From Mesorhizobium sp. NBSH29 (GTDB lineage: Bacteria > Pseudomonadota > Alphaproteobacteria > Rhizobiales > Rhizobiaceae), in contig NZ_CP045492.1 of assembly GCF_015500055.1 (NCBI RefSeq), positions 1,002,501 through 1,066,500 of the forward strand: a DNA stretch of 64,000 nucleotides, written 5' to 3'. The stretch's first letter is position 1; every line of letters begins with the position of its first letter. The notes beneath the pieces are model-generated. The model worked only from the letters and a program-made list of their open reading frames with translations, was not told the origin of the DNA and ran no database searches. Made by a program: the position numbers and the translations under genes. Positions 37,857 through 46,340 of the stretch are shown one piece after another.

Positions 37857-38845
37857 GCCAGCCCGGCCTGCTCGGCCTCATGGCGGAGGTTTTGGCGCGG
37901 GCGCGGGCCGATCTGCTGGATACACAAGCCGGCCGCCAGAGAGCCGAGTTTACCGCAGGTCGCGAGGTCGCGGCCCGACGTGTAGCCGTGCAGAAAGCCT
38001 GCAGCATAGAGGTCGCCCGCCCCGGTAGTGTCCACCAATTCCGAGATTTCAATGGCGTCGATCCATACAGTCTCCTCGCCGCGAACAATCACTGAGCCCT
38101 TTTCCGAGCGGGTGATTGCTGCGACCTTGCAGTCCTTTCGCACGGCCTCAAGCGCTGCCTCAAATGAGGACGTTTCGTAAAGTGACGTCACTTCGCTTTC
38201 ATTGGCAAACACAATGTCGACCGTCCCTGACCGCATCAGCTCCAGAAACTCGCCCCGGTAGCGGTCGACGCAAAAGGGATCCGACAGCGTCATTGAGACC
38301 TCGCGCCCGGCAGCGTGGGCGAGTTTTGCCGTCATGCGGATCGCTTCCTTGGCAAGCGGTGGATCCCACAGATAGCCTTCGAAATAGGTCACCTTGGCGT
38401 TGGTGGCCTTGTCGCCCTCCACATCATGGGGCCCAAGCTCCACGCAGGCACCGAGATAAGTGTTCATCGACCGCTCGCCATCCGGCGTGACAAAAATCAT
38501 CGAGCGCGCGGTCGGTGGATCGCCGGCGAGTGGCTTGGTGTCGAACGCCACGCCCTGCGCATGAATGTCGTGGGCGTAGATCTCACCAAGCTTGTCGGCT
38601 GAAACCTTGCCGAAAAAGGCGGCACGTCCGCCAAAGCTGGCGATGCCGGCTGCGGTATTGCCAGCGCTGCCGCCCGATGCCTCGATGGCAGGGCCCATGC
38701 GGCTGTAGAGCAACTGCGCCCGCTCCGCATCGATCAGGTTCATCGCGCCCTTAATGATGCCGTTATCGACCAGAAAATCCTCGTCGCACTGGGCGATGAT
38801 GTCGACAATCGCGTTGCCGATGCAAAGCACGTCATAGTCGCTCAT
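37853..38845 (-). CDS. Adenosine kinase (PfkB family)
   Basis: This 330-residue PfkB kinase starts at 38845 (MSDYDVLCIGNAIVD). The substrate-binding GGSAGNTAAGIASFGG lies near residue 55 and the anion-hole/catalytic GAGDLYAAGFLHGY near residue 270. The IGNAIVDIIA start and ATGRSMNTYLGA-type central region are typical of rhizobial adenosine kinases, which phosphorylate adenosine to AMP for purine salvage. It converges on the TRIC-like gene and diverges from the EI24 gene. Confidence 0.88.
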   Translation of the reverse strand: MSDYDVLCIGNAIVDIIAQCDEDFLVDNGIIKGAMNLIDAERAQLLYSRMGPAIEASGGSAGNTAAGIASFGGRAAFFGKVSADKLGEIYAHDIHAQGVAFDTKPLAGDPPTARSMIFVTPDGERSMNTYLGACVELGPHDVEGDKATNAKVTYFEGYLWDPPLAKEAIRMTAKLAHAAGREVSMTLSDPFCVDRYRGEFLELMRSGTVDIVFANESEVTSLYETSSFEAALEAVRKDCKVAAITRSEKGSVIVRGEETVWIDAIEISELVDTTGAGDLYAAGFLHGYTSGRDLATCGKLGSLAAGLCIQQIGPRPRQNLRHEAEQAGLA

Positions 38846-38987
38846 GAAGGTCTCCGAAGCGTCGCGGGAGGCTTGGTTAAAAAGGCGTCGCGGCGGGTTT
38901 AGCGGTTCAGCGCACAAATGCAACTACCGGGCCTTGGCTTGCGGCGCGGCAGGCGCCTGCCTATCTCTGCCCGATGGAGTTTTGCCA

Positions 38988-39707
38988 ATGATCCTCAACG
39001 CCGCCCGTGCCGCTGCCGGGCACCTGTTCACCCCCCGCTTTCGCGGTGTCTTCTTCAAGACGCTTGGGATCACCCTAGTGGCGCTGGCAGCTCTGTGGGT
39101 TGTCCTAAGGGGAGCCTTCATGGCGTATGCGTGGCCCTTTGTGGATGCGATCTTGCCCGGGTTCCCGGGCTGGGCGGGTTGGCTCGGCGTGATCGCTGCG
39201 GTCATAGCTGGCATCGGGTTGGCACTGGCACTCGCTCTTTTCATCGCGCCAGTGACAGCGATGGTTGCTAGCATTTTCCTCGACGACATCGCTGAACTGG
39301 TTGAGCGCCAGGACTATCCATCCGATCCGCCCGGGCGCCCGGTGCCTGCGCTGCGCTCCCTTGTGCTGTCGTTAAAGTTTCTCGGCGTGGTCATTTTGGG
39401 CAACCTCGTCGCGTTGTTGCTGCTTTTGGTGCCCGGCATCAATATTGCCGCCTTTTTCGTCATCAACGGCTATCTTCTGGGTCGCGAGTTCTTCGAATTC
39501 GCTGCCATGCGCTTTCACGGCGAGCTTGAGGCGAAAGCGCTACGCCGCGCCCATGCCGGAACCGTGTTCATGGGTGGCATGGTGATCGCGGGCTTCCTCG
39601 CCATCCCGTTCCTCAATCTGCTTACCCCGCTCTTTGCGGCAGCTATGATGGTGCACCTGCACAAGGCTGTCTTTGCTCGGGAAAAGGGGCTAGTGACCGC
39701 ATATTGA
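38988..39707 (+). CDS. EI24/CysZ-like membrane protein
   Basis: This 239-residue inner-membrane protein has four or five hydrophobic segments. The start at 38988 (MILNAARAAAGHLF) follows GGAG by 9 bases; the upstream open frame is not supported. The EI24 (CysZ-related) family signature is seen in LVALLLLLVPGINIAAFFVINGYLLGREFFE and the conserved RRAHAGTVFMGG region. CysZ imports sulfate, but no cysteine biosynthesis genes are nearby, so substrate assignment would be a guess. Confidence 0.85.
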   Translation: MILNAARAAAGHLFTPRFRGVFFKTLGITLVALAALWVVLRGAFMAYAWPFVDAILPGFPGWAGWLGVIAAVIAGIGLALALALFIAPVTAMVASIFLDDIAELVERQDYPSDPPGRPVPALRSLVLSLKFLGVVILGNLVALLLLLVPGINIAAFFVINGYLLGREFFEFAAMRFHGELEAKALRRAHAGTVFMGGMVIAGFLAIPFLNLLTPLFAAAMMVHLHKAVFAREKGLVTAY

Positions 39708-39763
39708 CAGCGTCAAGATGGATATCCTAATCTGCCCTTGCCTGAACAGGAGAGGGGCAGGAA

Positions 39764-40207
39764 ATGCTGGTTGATCTGGTTCTGGCGGTTGCGCATCACC
39801 TTCTCTTCTTTGCGCTAATTTCGGTTTTTGCCGCACAGATGGTGCTCGTCCGGCCCGGTCTTGCCGGTGCTGCACTCAGCCGCGTCGCGCGGTTGGATGC
39901 GTCCTATGGCATGATTGCGGGGCTGGTCATCCTGGTCGGGGGCGCACGGGTGATCTTCGGTCTGAAGGGCTGGGAGTTCTACGTCTCCAACTGGGCTTTC
40001 TGGGCCAAGATGGCAGCCTTTGCACTGGTCGGCGGACTGTCCGCAATCCCGACCCTTCGCATCCTTGAATGGAAGCGTGCGCTGGCCGCCGATCAAGCCT
40101 TCCAGGTGCCCGATGCAGCCATTACCGGGGTGCAAAAATGGCTACGGCTGGAAGGGCTTCTGTTCTTGCTGATCCCGGTGTTTGCCGCGATTATGGCGCG
40201 AAACTAG
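39764..40207 (+). CDS. DUF2214 family membrane protein
   Basis: The 147-residue protein has four hydrophobic segments (about residues 5-25, 45-65, 78-98 and 125-144). Features of DUF2214 are HHLLFFALISVFAAQMVLVRPGL at the N-terminus and GARVIFGLKGWEFYVSNWAFWAKM in the middle. The gene lies 56 bp downstream of the EI24 gene and overlaps the 3' end of the convergent nth by 17 bp. Function is unknown. Confidence 0.82.
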   Translation: MLVDLVLAVAHHLLFFALISVFAAQMVLVRPGLAGAALSRVARLDASYGMIAGLVILVGGARVIFGLKGWEFYVSNWAFWAKMAAFALVGGLSAIPTLRILEWKRALAADQAFQVPDAAITGVQKWLRLEGLLFLLIPVFAAIMARN

Positions 40208-40967
40208 GGGCTGTAGGCGGGATATCGCCGTTGCCGATTTCGACCAATGGCGACGGTACCGTGTTTGTCTTCACCGCCGCCTTGCAGAGATCGGCGATGA
40301 CACAGCGCTCGCATTCAGGGCGCCGCGCCTTGCAGACATAGCGGCCGTGCAAAATGAGCCAGTGATGGGCGTGCTGCATGTATGTTCCCGGGATGGCTTT
40401 GACCATACCGCGCTCGACCTCTTCCGGCGTTGTTCCGGGTGCCAGCCCAATCCGGTTGCCAATACGAAACACATGCGTGTCGACCGCCATTGTAGGCTGC
40501 CCGAAGGCCATGTTGAGAACCACGTTCGCGGTCTTGCGGCCAACGCCGGGCAGCTTCACCAGTGCTTCACGGTTTCCCGGCACCGCGCCAGCGTGGTCCG
40601 CGATCAGCGCCTGCGACAGTGCGATCACGTTCTTGGCCTTGCCGCGCCACAGGCCGATGGTGCGGATGAAGTCGCCGACCACAACCTCACCCAGCGTCAC
40701 CATTTTTGCCGGCGTATCGGCCACCGCAAAAAGCCCGCGTGTCGCTTTGTTGACGCCAGCGTCCGTCGCCTGCGCCGACAGCACCACCGCCACCAGCAGC
40801 GTGAACGCGTTGACATGCTCAAGCTCGCCCTTCGGCTCAGGCCGCTGGATGCTAAGCCGGCGAAACATCTCGTCCACCTCTGCAGCCGAATAGGCCGAAC
40901 GCGGCGAGCGCCTGGGAACCTTTTTGGCGCGGGGCGCAACACTGGTTTTCCGCTTGGGTTTTTCCAT
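40191..40967 (-). CDS. nth: Endonuclease III
   Basis: Nth removes oxidised pyrimidines and nicks the abasic site. The start at 40967 (MEKPKRKTSV) gives 258 residues, with a basic N-terminal extension common in rhizobia. The helix-hairpin-helix carries the catalytic Lys in VKLPGVGRKTANVVLN, the catalytic Asp is in MAVDTHVFRIGNR, and the C-terminal 4Fe-4S ligands have the exact Cys-X6-Cys-X2-Cys-X5-Cys spacing. It is divergent from the DUF2244 gene and its 3' end overlaps the DUF2214 gene. Confidence 0.96.
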   Translation of the reverse strand: MEKPKRKTSVAPRAKKVPRRSPRSAYSAAEVDEMFRRLSIQRPEPKGELEHVNAFTLLVAVVLSAQATDAGVNKATRGLFAVADTPAKMVTLGEVVVGDFIRTIGLWRGKAKNVIALSQALIADHAGAVPGNREALVKLPGVGRKTANVVLNMAFGQPTMAVDTHVFRIGNRIGLAPGTTPEEVERGMVKAIPGTYMQHAHHWLILHGRYVCKARRPECERCVIADLCKAAVKTNTVPSPLVEIGNGDIPPTAPSFAP

Positions 40968-40989
40968 CCGGCTTCTATATTCTGATCCG

Positions 40990-41484
40990 ATGACCCAGAA
41001 CAATGCCGGCTTTACCGCCGATGAGCCGATATTCAGCGCGCTGTTGATGCCGCACCGGTCGCTGGGGCGCACCGGTTTCCTTGTTCTGATGGCAACACTT
41101 GCCACCGCCTGGGGCATCACCGGCCTGTTTTTCCTCGCCCATGGCGCGTGGCCGGTGTTCGGCTTCTTCGGCCTTGATCTTCTCCTCGTCTACGGCGCAT
41201 TCCGTCTCAATTATCGCGCTGCCCGCGCCCGCGAAGAAGTGTCGGTGTCGCGCACCAGCCTTGATATCCGCAAGGTCGCACCCTCGGGCCGCACCGAGAC
41301 GCATCATTTCAACCCGTTCTGGACCCGCTTCCGTATCGCCCGCCACGACGAGATCGGCATCACCGCAATGGCGGTCGAAGCTGAGGGCAGCCGCGTTCCC
41401 CTAGGCGGGTTTCTCAACCCGGAAGACCGCGAAAGTTTTGCCAACGCCTTTTCCGGCGCGCTGGCAAAGGCCCGGCGCGGCTGA
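40990..41484 (+). CDS. DUF2244 domain membrane protein
   Basis: This 164-residue protein starts at 40990 (MTQNNAGFTADEPIFSA). Two hydrophobic segments near residues 29-48 and 53-70 precede a soluble C-terminal part with HHFNPFWTRFRI and GSRVPLGGFLNPEDRESFA, characteristic of DUF2244. It is divergent from nth with only 22 bp between the start codons, so the promoters must overlap the genes or each other. The function is not known. Confidence 0.85.
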   Translation: MTQNNAGFTADEPIFSALLMPHRSLGRTGFLVLMATLATAWGITGLFFLAHGAWPVFGFFGLDLLLVYGAFRLNYRAARAREEVSVSRTSLDIRKVAPSGRTETHHFNPFWTRFRIARHDEIGITAMAVEAEGSRVPLGGFLNPEDRESFANAFSGALAKARRG

Positions 41485-41634
41485 GTTTTCGTCTCGCCCG
41501 GCAGCGAAAGGGGAGCATGCGCGCCACGTGGGTAAACCGATGGGAAAATATTCCCCTTCCATCCGCTCCGGTTGCACGAATCGGGTGGATGCCCTCGCTT
41601 CATGGCGCAATATGGCGGGCAAGGAGACATTGCC

Positions 41635-42540
41635 ATGAACGCCCGATTGCCCCTAACTGCCGCCATGACCCCGACCGCGATCCTGCAGCATGACATCACG
41701 CCTGAGGGCGATGATTATGAGATTGTGCGCCGGGTCGTCGAAAAGATCAGCCTTGATTACCGCGACCAGCCCTCGCTGGAGGTGCTGGCCGAGGCTGTCG
41801 GCGAGACGCCGACGGGCTTGCAGAAACTGTTTACCCGCTGGGCAGGCATTTCTCCAAAAGGGTTTTTACAGGCAGTGACGCTTGACCATGCAAGGCGTCT
41901 GCTGAGCGAGGGGATGCCGCTTCTGGAGGCGTCGTACGAGGTCGGCATGTCGGGCCCCGGCCGCCTGCACGACCTGTTCGTCACCCATGAGGCGATGTCA
42001 CCGGGCGACTACAAGACGCGCGGTGCCGGCCTCACCATCCGCTACGGCTTTCACATTTCGCCCTTCGGCGTCGCGCTGGTGATGGTGACCGACCGTGGCC
42101 TTGCCGGCCTTGCCTTCAATGATGCAGGCGACGAGCGTGCTGCTTTCGCCGACATGTCGGGTCGCTGGCCAAATGCCACCTTTGTTGAGGACATGGCGGC
42201 GACCGCGCCCTACGCGGCGCGTATCTTTGATCCGGCCCGCTGGCGCTCGGAAGAAAAACTGCGGGTCGTGCTGATCGGCACCGATTTTCAGGTCCGCGTC
42301 TGGCAGGCTCTTTTGAAAATCCCGATGGGCCGCGCCTGCTCCTATTCGGCCATCGCCGCAGATATTGGCGCCCCTGCGGCCAGCCGCGCGGTCGGTGCGG
42401 CGGTTGGGGCCAACCCACTCTCCTTTGTCGTGCCCTGCCACCGCGCCCTTGGCAAATCAGGCGCACTCACCGGCTACCACTGGGGCGTCACCCGCAAGCG
42501 CGCCATGCTGGGATGGGAGGCCGGGCAGCTGGGGGCGTGA
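41635..42540 (+). CDS. Ada-like AraC regulator and methylated-DNA--cysteine methyltransferase
   Basis: The 301-residue protein fuses an AraC-type HTH domain (about residues 30-115) to an O6-methylguanine methyltransferase domain whose active site is VVPCHRALGKSGALTGYHWG, with the acceptor Cys near residue 266. It lacks the N-terminal Ada domain that repairs phosphotriesters, so it matches the shorter Ada-like group. The start at 41635 follows AAGGAG by 9 bases. It removes alkyl groups from DNA and may control its own transcription. Confidence 0.92.
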   Translation: MNARLPLTAAMTPTAILQHDITPEGDDYEIVRRVVEKISLDYRDQPSLEVLAEAVGETPTGLQKLFTRWAGISPKGFLQAVTLDHARRLLSEGMPLLEASYEVGMSGPGRLHDLFVTHEAMSPGDYKTRGAGLTIRYGFHISPFGVALVMVTDRGLAGLAFNDAGDERAAFADMSGRWPNATFVEDMAATAPYAARIFDPARWRSEEKLRVVLIGTDFQVRVWQALLKIPMGRACSYSAIAADIGAPAASRAVGAAVGANPLSFVVPCHRALGKSGALTGYHWGVTRKRAMLGWEAGQLGA

Positions 42541-42545
42541 GACAT

Positions 42546-43111
42546 TCAGGATGTTCGATAGAGGATCACCCGCCCAGTGGGGACGAGTTGAGAAAGAAAA
42601 TCAAAAATCGCGAATGTTGCGTGTCACGACGCTGGCACCGAGCTGTCTGGCTTGCAGAAAGATCAGCGCATCACTGACGAACTTGCGCTCATGACCCTGC
42701 CCTTTCGGCATATGCCCCACCCGCGCAAGTAAGCCAGCTAGAATGCCGGCATGCCCCCAGAGGTTCGCATCGGGCGCGTCAAGCCGATGATCGGCGATGT
42801 CAGCCACCGTCTCCCGGATAGCCCGCAGCGCAGCTTTGGTCGCGCTGTGGTCAGGGTCGAGCCGTCCGAAAGCATAGGTGAGTTCACCAACACATACAGC
42901 CGAATGGTAACTAAGCCAGAAGCTGGTCCAGTTCCGCCGGTGACCGGCCCTGCAGAACATCAACATAGACGGTAGTATCCAGAACCAGCGGACCGCCGAT
43001 CAACGGCTCATCGTCAATCCAAGTCAGTGCGTCATCGGACCGGCGCTGGATGGTCCCGCGGCGTTTCTGCGGGTTTATCTTCCGAAGCGCGCTCGCAAGA
43101 TCAAATCTCAA
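42546..43111 (-). pseudogene. VapC-like PIN toxin broken by two frameshifts
   Basis: The N-terminal part (PLVLDTTVYVDVLQG then RSPAELDQLL) stops at TAG 42911-42913. The continuing HSAVCVGELTYAFGRLDPDH, then KGQGHERKFVSDALIFLQAR and RNIRDF, lie in another frame. After RDF a run of five T's brings a second shift: DFLSQLVPTGRVILYRTS follows in frame only if one T is removed, ending at TGA 42546-42548. The start is probably TTG at 43111, overlapping the antitoxin end. The rest of the PIN domain is intact in sequence, so inactivation may be recent, or one lesion could be an assembly error at the T-run. Confidence 0.82.
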
Positions 43112-43397
43112 GGTCGATATCCGCAGGGATAGCACCCTTGCGCCTGACGAGGCGCGCCCCGAAATCGTCTTCCAGTGCCAGCCTCGCCAGTGCCAGCTCG
43201 AGAAGCTCGGTGTCGGAGGTAACATGGGCGCGCTTCTTCGCAGCGTGGATCAGCTCCGACGAGACCCGGCCCGACACTCGCGTGTTCTTGGCAGCGCCAA
43301 GCAACCCGACAGCCCGCGCTTGTTCCAGCACAATCCGGTTGCGATTGAGTGCTGCGGTTTCTTCATGGCCAACCGCGATGGGGCTTTCAGAACTCAT
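43101..43397 (-). CDS. Antitoxin partner of the broken PIN toxin
   Basis: This intact 98-residue protein starts at 43397 (MSSESPIAVGHEE). The central NTRVSGRVSSELIHAAKKRAHV segment resembles a ribbon-helix-helix or VapB-type DNA-binding region, and the acidic tail (ALEDDFGARLVRRKGAIPADIDLEI) would embrace the toxin. It precedes the degraded PIN toxin with overlap. A perfect palindrome lies 11 bp upstream of its start, fitting autoregulation. It survives without a functional partner in cis. Confidence 0.78.
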   Translation of the reverse strand: MSSESPIAVGHEETAALNRNRIVLEQARAVGLLGAAKNTRVSGRVSSELIHAAKKRAHVTSDTELLELALARLALEDDFGARLVRRKGAIPADIDLEI

Positions 43398-43407
43398 GCT
43401 GGCTTCC

Positions 43408-43441
43408 TTATGTTGAACATAACACAATCAACGTTGAACAT
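43408..43441. promoter_or_regulatory. Candidate antitoxin operator with palindrome and direct repeat
   Basis: TTATGTTGAACATAA (43408-43422) is a perfect palindrome around a central G. The 9-mer GTTGAACAT occurs at 43412-43420 and again at 43433-43441, 21 bp apart, that is two helical turns. This pattern suits cooperative binding by a dimeric antitoxin. Confidence 0.55.
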
Positions 43442-43555
43442 CGCCGCAAGAACTCGTAGCCCCGATCGGCCTGCTAATGGAAATGCTCCCCGCCAGACGC
43501 CCCTACACTTTTCCCCCACATGCTATAGTTTCCACAAAAAATGCGGGAGGCGTGC

Positions 43556-44458
43556 GTGATCGTTGTCATAGGTTCCATCAATGTCGACCTCGTGGCCCAG
43601 GTAAAGCGGTTGCCTTCGCCCGGCGAAACCGTGCCGGGTAGCAGTTTTGAGACGACGCCGGGTGGCAAGGGCGCCAATCAGGCCCTATCTGCGGCGCGCG
43701 CCGGTGCGGCCACACGCATGATCGGGGCTGTCGGCAAGGACGCGTTTGCCAAGGAGGCGACAGCTCTTCTGGTGGCAGGCGGCGTCGACCTTTCTGGCGT
43801 CCATGATTCGCATGCGGCCACGGGAACCGCGCTCATTCTCGTGGCCACAAGCGGCGAGAATGTCATCGCGGTGGTACCCGGTGCCAATGGTACCGTGCTG
43901 CCCGGCGACCTGGCCCGCATCGGACCTGAAAAGGGCGATGTAGTAGTTTTGCAGCTGGAAATTCCGATGGATACGGTGAGCGCCGCCCTGAAGGCAGCGC
44001 GCGAGGCGGGCGCAATCAGCCTGCTCAACATCGCGCCCTTCCGCATCGATGCGGCATCGTTCTGGGAGGACGCAGACTACCTGATTGCCAACGAGACCGA
44101 GTTCGACCTGCTGGCCAAGGCGATGAAACTTGCAGGCCGCGACCGCGCCGCGCGCATCAAGGCCTATGTCGAACAGACTGGCCGCAGCATCGTGGTGACA
44201 CTGGGTGGAGAAGGCGTGGTTGCCGCATCAGCCGAGGGCATCATTGAAATCCCGGCGCTGCCGGTCGAACCGGTCGACACAGTCGGCGCCGGCGACACCT
44301 TTTGCGGCTATCTCGCAGCCGGCCTGTCCGCAGGCCTATCCCTCGAAGACGCCCTGAAACGCGCCACCGCCGCCGGCTCACTCGCCTGCCTCAAATCCGG
44401 CGCGCAGTGCTCCATCCCGCTCGCAGCAGAGGTAGATGCGGAACTGGCTAAGGGCTGA
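43556..44458 (+). CDS. rbsK: Ribokinase
   Basis: This 300-residue PfkB kinase begins at GTG 43556, which has GGGAGG 7 bases upstream; an ATG at 43541 lies before that site and is unlikely. The N-terminal GSINVDLVAQVKRLPSPGET and TPGGKGANQALSAARAG motifs and the C-terminal DTVGAGDTFCGYLAAGLS are typical of ribokinase. It converges on a nucleoside hydrolase gene, and together they would convert ribonucleosides to ribose and then ribose-5-phosphate. Confidence 0.88.
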   Translation: MIVVIGSINVDLVAQVKRLPSPGETVPGSSFETTPGGKGANQALSAARAGAATRMIGAVGKDAFAKEATALLVAGGVDLSGVHDSHAATGTALILVATSGENVIAVVPGANGTVLPGDLARIGPEKGDVVVLQLEIPMDTVSAALKAAREAGAISLLNIAPFRIDAASFWEDADYLIANETEFDLLAKAMKLAGRDRAARIKAYVEQTGRSIVVTLGGEGVVAASAEGIIEIPALPVEPVDTVGAGDTFCGYLAAGLSAGLSLEDALKRATAAGSLACLKSGAQCSIPLAAEVDAELAKG

Positions 44459-44472
44459 TCTTCCGGGGCTGC

Positions 44473-45414
44473 CTAGAGCGTCGCCAGACGTTCGGTCAGA
44501 AGCGCGAAAAAGCCGTCATGGTCGATATCGCGCATGACTTTTGCATTCTTCGGCCGGTCGGTCACGCCCCACCAGTCGACCACGGTCATGCCCATGGTAA
44601 GTTCCGAACTGGTTTCCACGACGACATTGCAGTCACGGCCCGTGAAAAGTTCGGGCTTGATCAGATAGGCGATGACGCAAGGGTCGTGCAGCGGGCCGCC
44701 ATCGGAGCCATATTTGGCGACATCGAAGCGCTCGAAGAAGTCGAGCAGTGCCGCCGTCGCGGTGCCGACCTTGGTGCCCATGGCGCGGAAAGCGTCGACG
44801 CGCTTCTTGGTGGTCAGCGCCTTATGGGTGACATCGAGCGGCATCATCACGATGGGAACCCCTGAGCGGAATACCACATCAGCCGCATGCGGATCGACAT
44901 AGATGTTGAATTCGGCGGTCGGGGTAATGTTGCCGCCCTCGAAAAAGCCACCACCCATCAGGACAATCTGCCGGATGCGCGGGGCGATCTTCGGTTCGCG
45001 TACCAGCGCCAGCGCAATGTTTGTCAGGGGCCCGAGCGGGCAAAGCGTGATGCTGCCTGCCGGCTCATTCATCAAGGTTTCGATAATGAAATCCACCGCA
45101 TGCTGGTCCTGCAGTGTCATCGTCGGTTCGGGCAGGTCTGGCCCGTCCAACCCCGTCTTGCCATGCACATGCTCGGCGGTGACGAGATCGCGGATCAACG
45201 GACGCACGGCGCCGGAATACACTTTTATATCAGGCTTGCCGGCGAGCTCACAGATTTTCAGCGCGTTCTTTTCGGTCAGCGCCAGCGGCACGTTGCCGGC
45301 AACAGCGGTGATGCCCACCACCTCAAGCTCTGGACTGGCAAGCGCCAGCAGGATGGCTACAGCATCGTCCTGGCCGGGATCGGTGTCGATAATGATTTTC
45401 TGCGTCTGTGCCAT
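44473..45414 (-). CDS. Inosine/uridine-preferring nucleoside hydrolase
   Basis: The enzyme cleaves the N-glycosidic bond of nucleosides. The 313-residue protein has the N-terminal calcium-binding motif IIIDTDPGQDDAVAIL (residues 7-22), AVAGNVPLALTEKNAL, and the C-terminal GGPLHDPCVIAYLI with the catalytic Asp/His region. It is adjacent to and convergent with ribokinase, 14 bp apart, supporting a nucleoside salvage pair, although they are not co-transcribed. Confidence 0.92.
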   Translation of the reverse strand: MAQTQKIIIDTDPGQDDAVAILLALASPELEVVGITAVAGNVPLALTEKNALKICELAGKPDIKVYSGAVRPLIRDLVTAEHVHGKTGLDGPDLPEPTMTLQDQHAVDFIIETLMNEPAGSITLCPLGPLTNIALALVREPKIAPRIRQIVLMGGGFFEGGNITPTAEFNIYVDPHAADVVFRSGVPIVMMPLDVTHKALTTKKRVDAFRAMGTKVGTATAALLDFFERFDVAKYGSDGGPLHDPCVIAYLIKPELFTGRDCNVVVETSSELTMGMTVVDWWGVTDRPKNAKVMRDIDHDGFFALLTERLATL

Positions 45415-45446
45415 AGGTCCTCACTGAAATGCGACTGCGTGCTGGT

Positions 45447-45477
45447 CTTGAACTTGCTTCTGCGGCGGACCATATCT
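45447..45477 (+). promoter_or_regulatory. Candidate RpoH (sigma-32) promoter of hsp20
   Basis: CTTGAA at 45447-45452 and CATATCT at 45471-45477 are separated by 18 bp. The alphaproteobacterial RpoH consensus is CTTGAC, 17-18 bp, then CYTATNT; each element differs at one position. Transcription would begin near 45484, leaving a leader of roughly 57 bases before hsp20. Confidence 0.65.
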
Positions 45478-45481
45478 GATT

Positions 45482-45540
45482 CATCGGGAAAGATGCCATC
45501 CGGGTTTTTCTCTTTATCGTCGCTCCCTGGAGGACAACCG
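45482..45540 (+). ncRNA. ROSE-like RNA thermometer in hsp20 leader
   Basis: Immediately before the start codon, TCGCT (45520-45524) faces the Shine-Dalgarno GGAGG (45529-45533). ROSE elements use U(U/C)GCU as the anti-Shine-Dalgarno word, and this is an exact match. GTC-G-CTC can pair with GAGGAC leaving one bulged G, the temperature-sensitive feature of ROSE. A small upstream hairpin (CATC and GATG, 45482-45495) precedes it. The leader is shorter than classical ROSE elements, so it may be a minimal form. Confidence 0.65.
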
Positions 45541-45969
45541 ATGACACGCATGACGCCCTTTTCGAGCCCACTCCTGCTTGGTTTTGATGCCATGGAAAAG
45601 ACGCTCGAGAGGCTCGCCAAGAATGGCGATTCCTACCCACCCTACAATATTGAACGGCTGCGCGACACCGATGGCCAGAGCGAACGGCTGCGTATTACGC
45701 TGGCAGTTGCCGGCTTTTGCGATGCCGACCTTGAGGTGACCACCGAGGAAAGCCAGTTGGTGGTGCGGGGCAGGCAGGCTGAAGAGCAGCCCGAGCGCGA
45801 ATTCCTGCACCGTGGCATCGCCTCCCGGCAGTTCCAGCGCACCTTCGTGCTCGCCGACGGCATGAAGGTAGCAGCAGCCGAACTGAAGAACGGACTGCTC
45901 TCCATCGACCTCGATCGGCCGCAGCCGGAACGATTGGTACGAAAAATAAACATCTCGGTGAAAGACTAG
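45541..45969 (+). CDS. Small heat-shock protein Hsp20 (IbpA-like)
   Basis: This 142-residue cytoplasmic holdase begins at the ATG at 45541, which has GGAGG 7 bases upstream. The alpha-crystallin domain spans about residues 35-130 (ERLRITLAVAGF, HRGIASRQFQRTFVLADGMKV, AAELKNGLLSIDL), and the C-terminal KINISVKD has the I-X-I anchor. A RpoH-type promoter and a ROSE-like leader precede it, so both transcription and translation should respond to heat. DUF1150 follows 74 bp downstream, an arrangement usual in Rhizobiales. Confidence 0.93.
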   Translation: MTRMTPFSSPLLLGFDAMEKTLERLAKNGDSYPPYNIERLRDTDGQSERLRITLAVAGFCDADLEVTTEESQLVVRGRQAEEQPEREFLHRGIASRQFQRTFVLADGMKVAAAELKNGLLSIDLDRPQPERLVRKINISVKD

Positions 45970-46043
45970 GGTTCGGACCCTTCCGGAACCTATGGCTCTG
46001 TGGCGGGTTGGTCGATCAAGACGCCCCGCAAAAGGAGGCTGTT

Positions 46044-46310
46044 ATGGCTGATATGATTGCAAATGAAACCACTATCGAGGTTACACCGGCGCAACTCGCC
46101 CATCTGGGCGAAGGCACGGTCGCCTATCTGCGCGAAATGGGCAGCGAGGAATTGATGGGTAAATTTCCGGGATTGCCGGAAATCGAGCCCGGCACCAAGC
46201 TGTGGGCCCTGTTTGCGGCCAATGGACAGCCGATCCTTTTGTCGGATGAGCGTGACCGCGCCATTGCCGGAGCGCTGGAAAACGACCTGACCCCGGTCGC
46301 CATCCACTAA
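46044..46310 (+). CDS. DUF1150 family protein
   Basis: This 88-residue soluble protein starts at 46044 with AAAGGAGG 5-12 bases upstream. It shows the DUF1150 pattern LGEGTVAYLREMGSEEL and ALFAANGQPILLSDERDRA. The family is confined to alphaproteobacteria and commonly follows hsp20, suggesting a shared heat response, but no activity is known. A strong hairpin follows its stop codon. Confidence 0.85.
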   Translation: MADMIANETTIEVTPAQLAHLGEGTVAYLREMGSEELMGKFPGLPEIEPGTKLWALFAANGQPILLSDERDRAIAGALENDLTPVAIH

Positions 46311-46311
46311 C

Positions 46312-46340
46312 AACGTGCCTGCCGGTGAGGCAGGTACGTT
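46312..46340. terminator. Bidirectional hairpin between DUF1150 and ptsN
   Basis: AACGTGCCTGCC (46312-46323) pairs with GGCAGGTACGTT (46329-46340) around a GGTGA loop; the single non-Watson-Crick position is a G-U wobble on one strand. It sits exactly between the DUF1150 stop and the ptsN stop, which it overlaps by one base. No T-tract follows in either direction. Confidence 0.5.
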
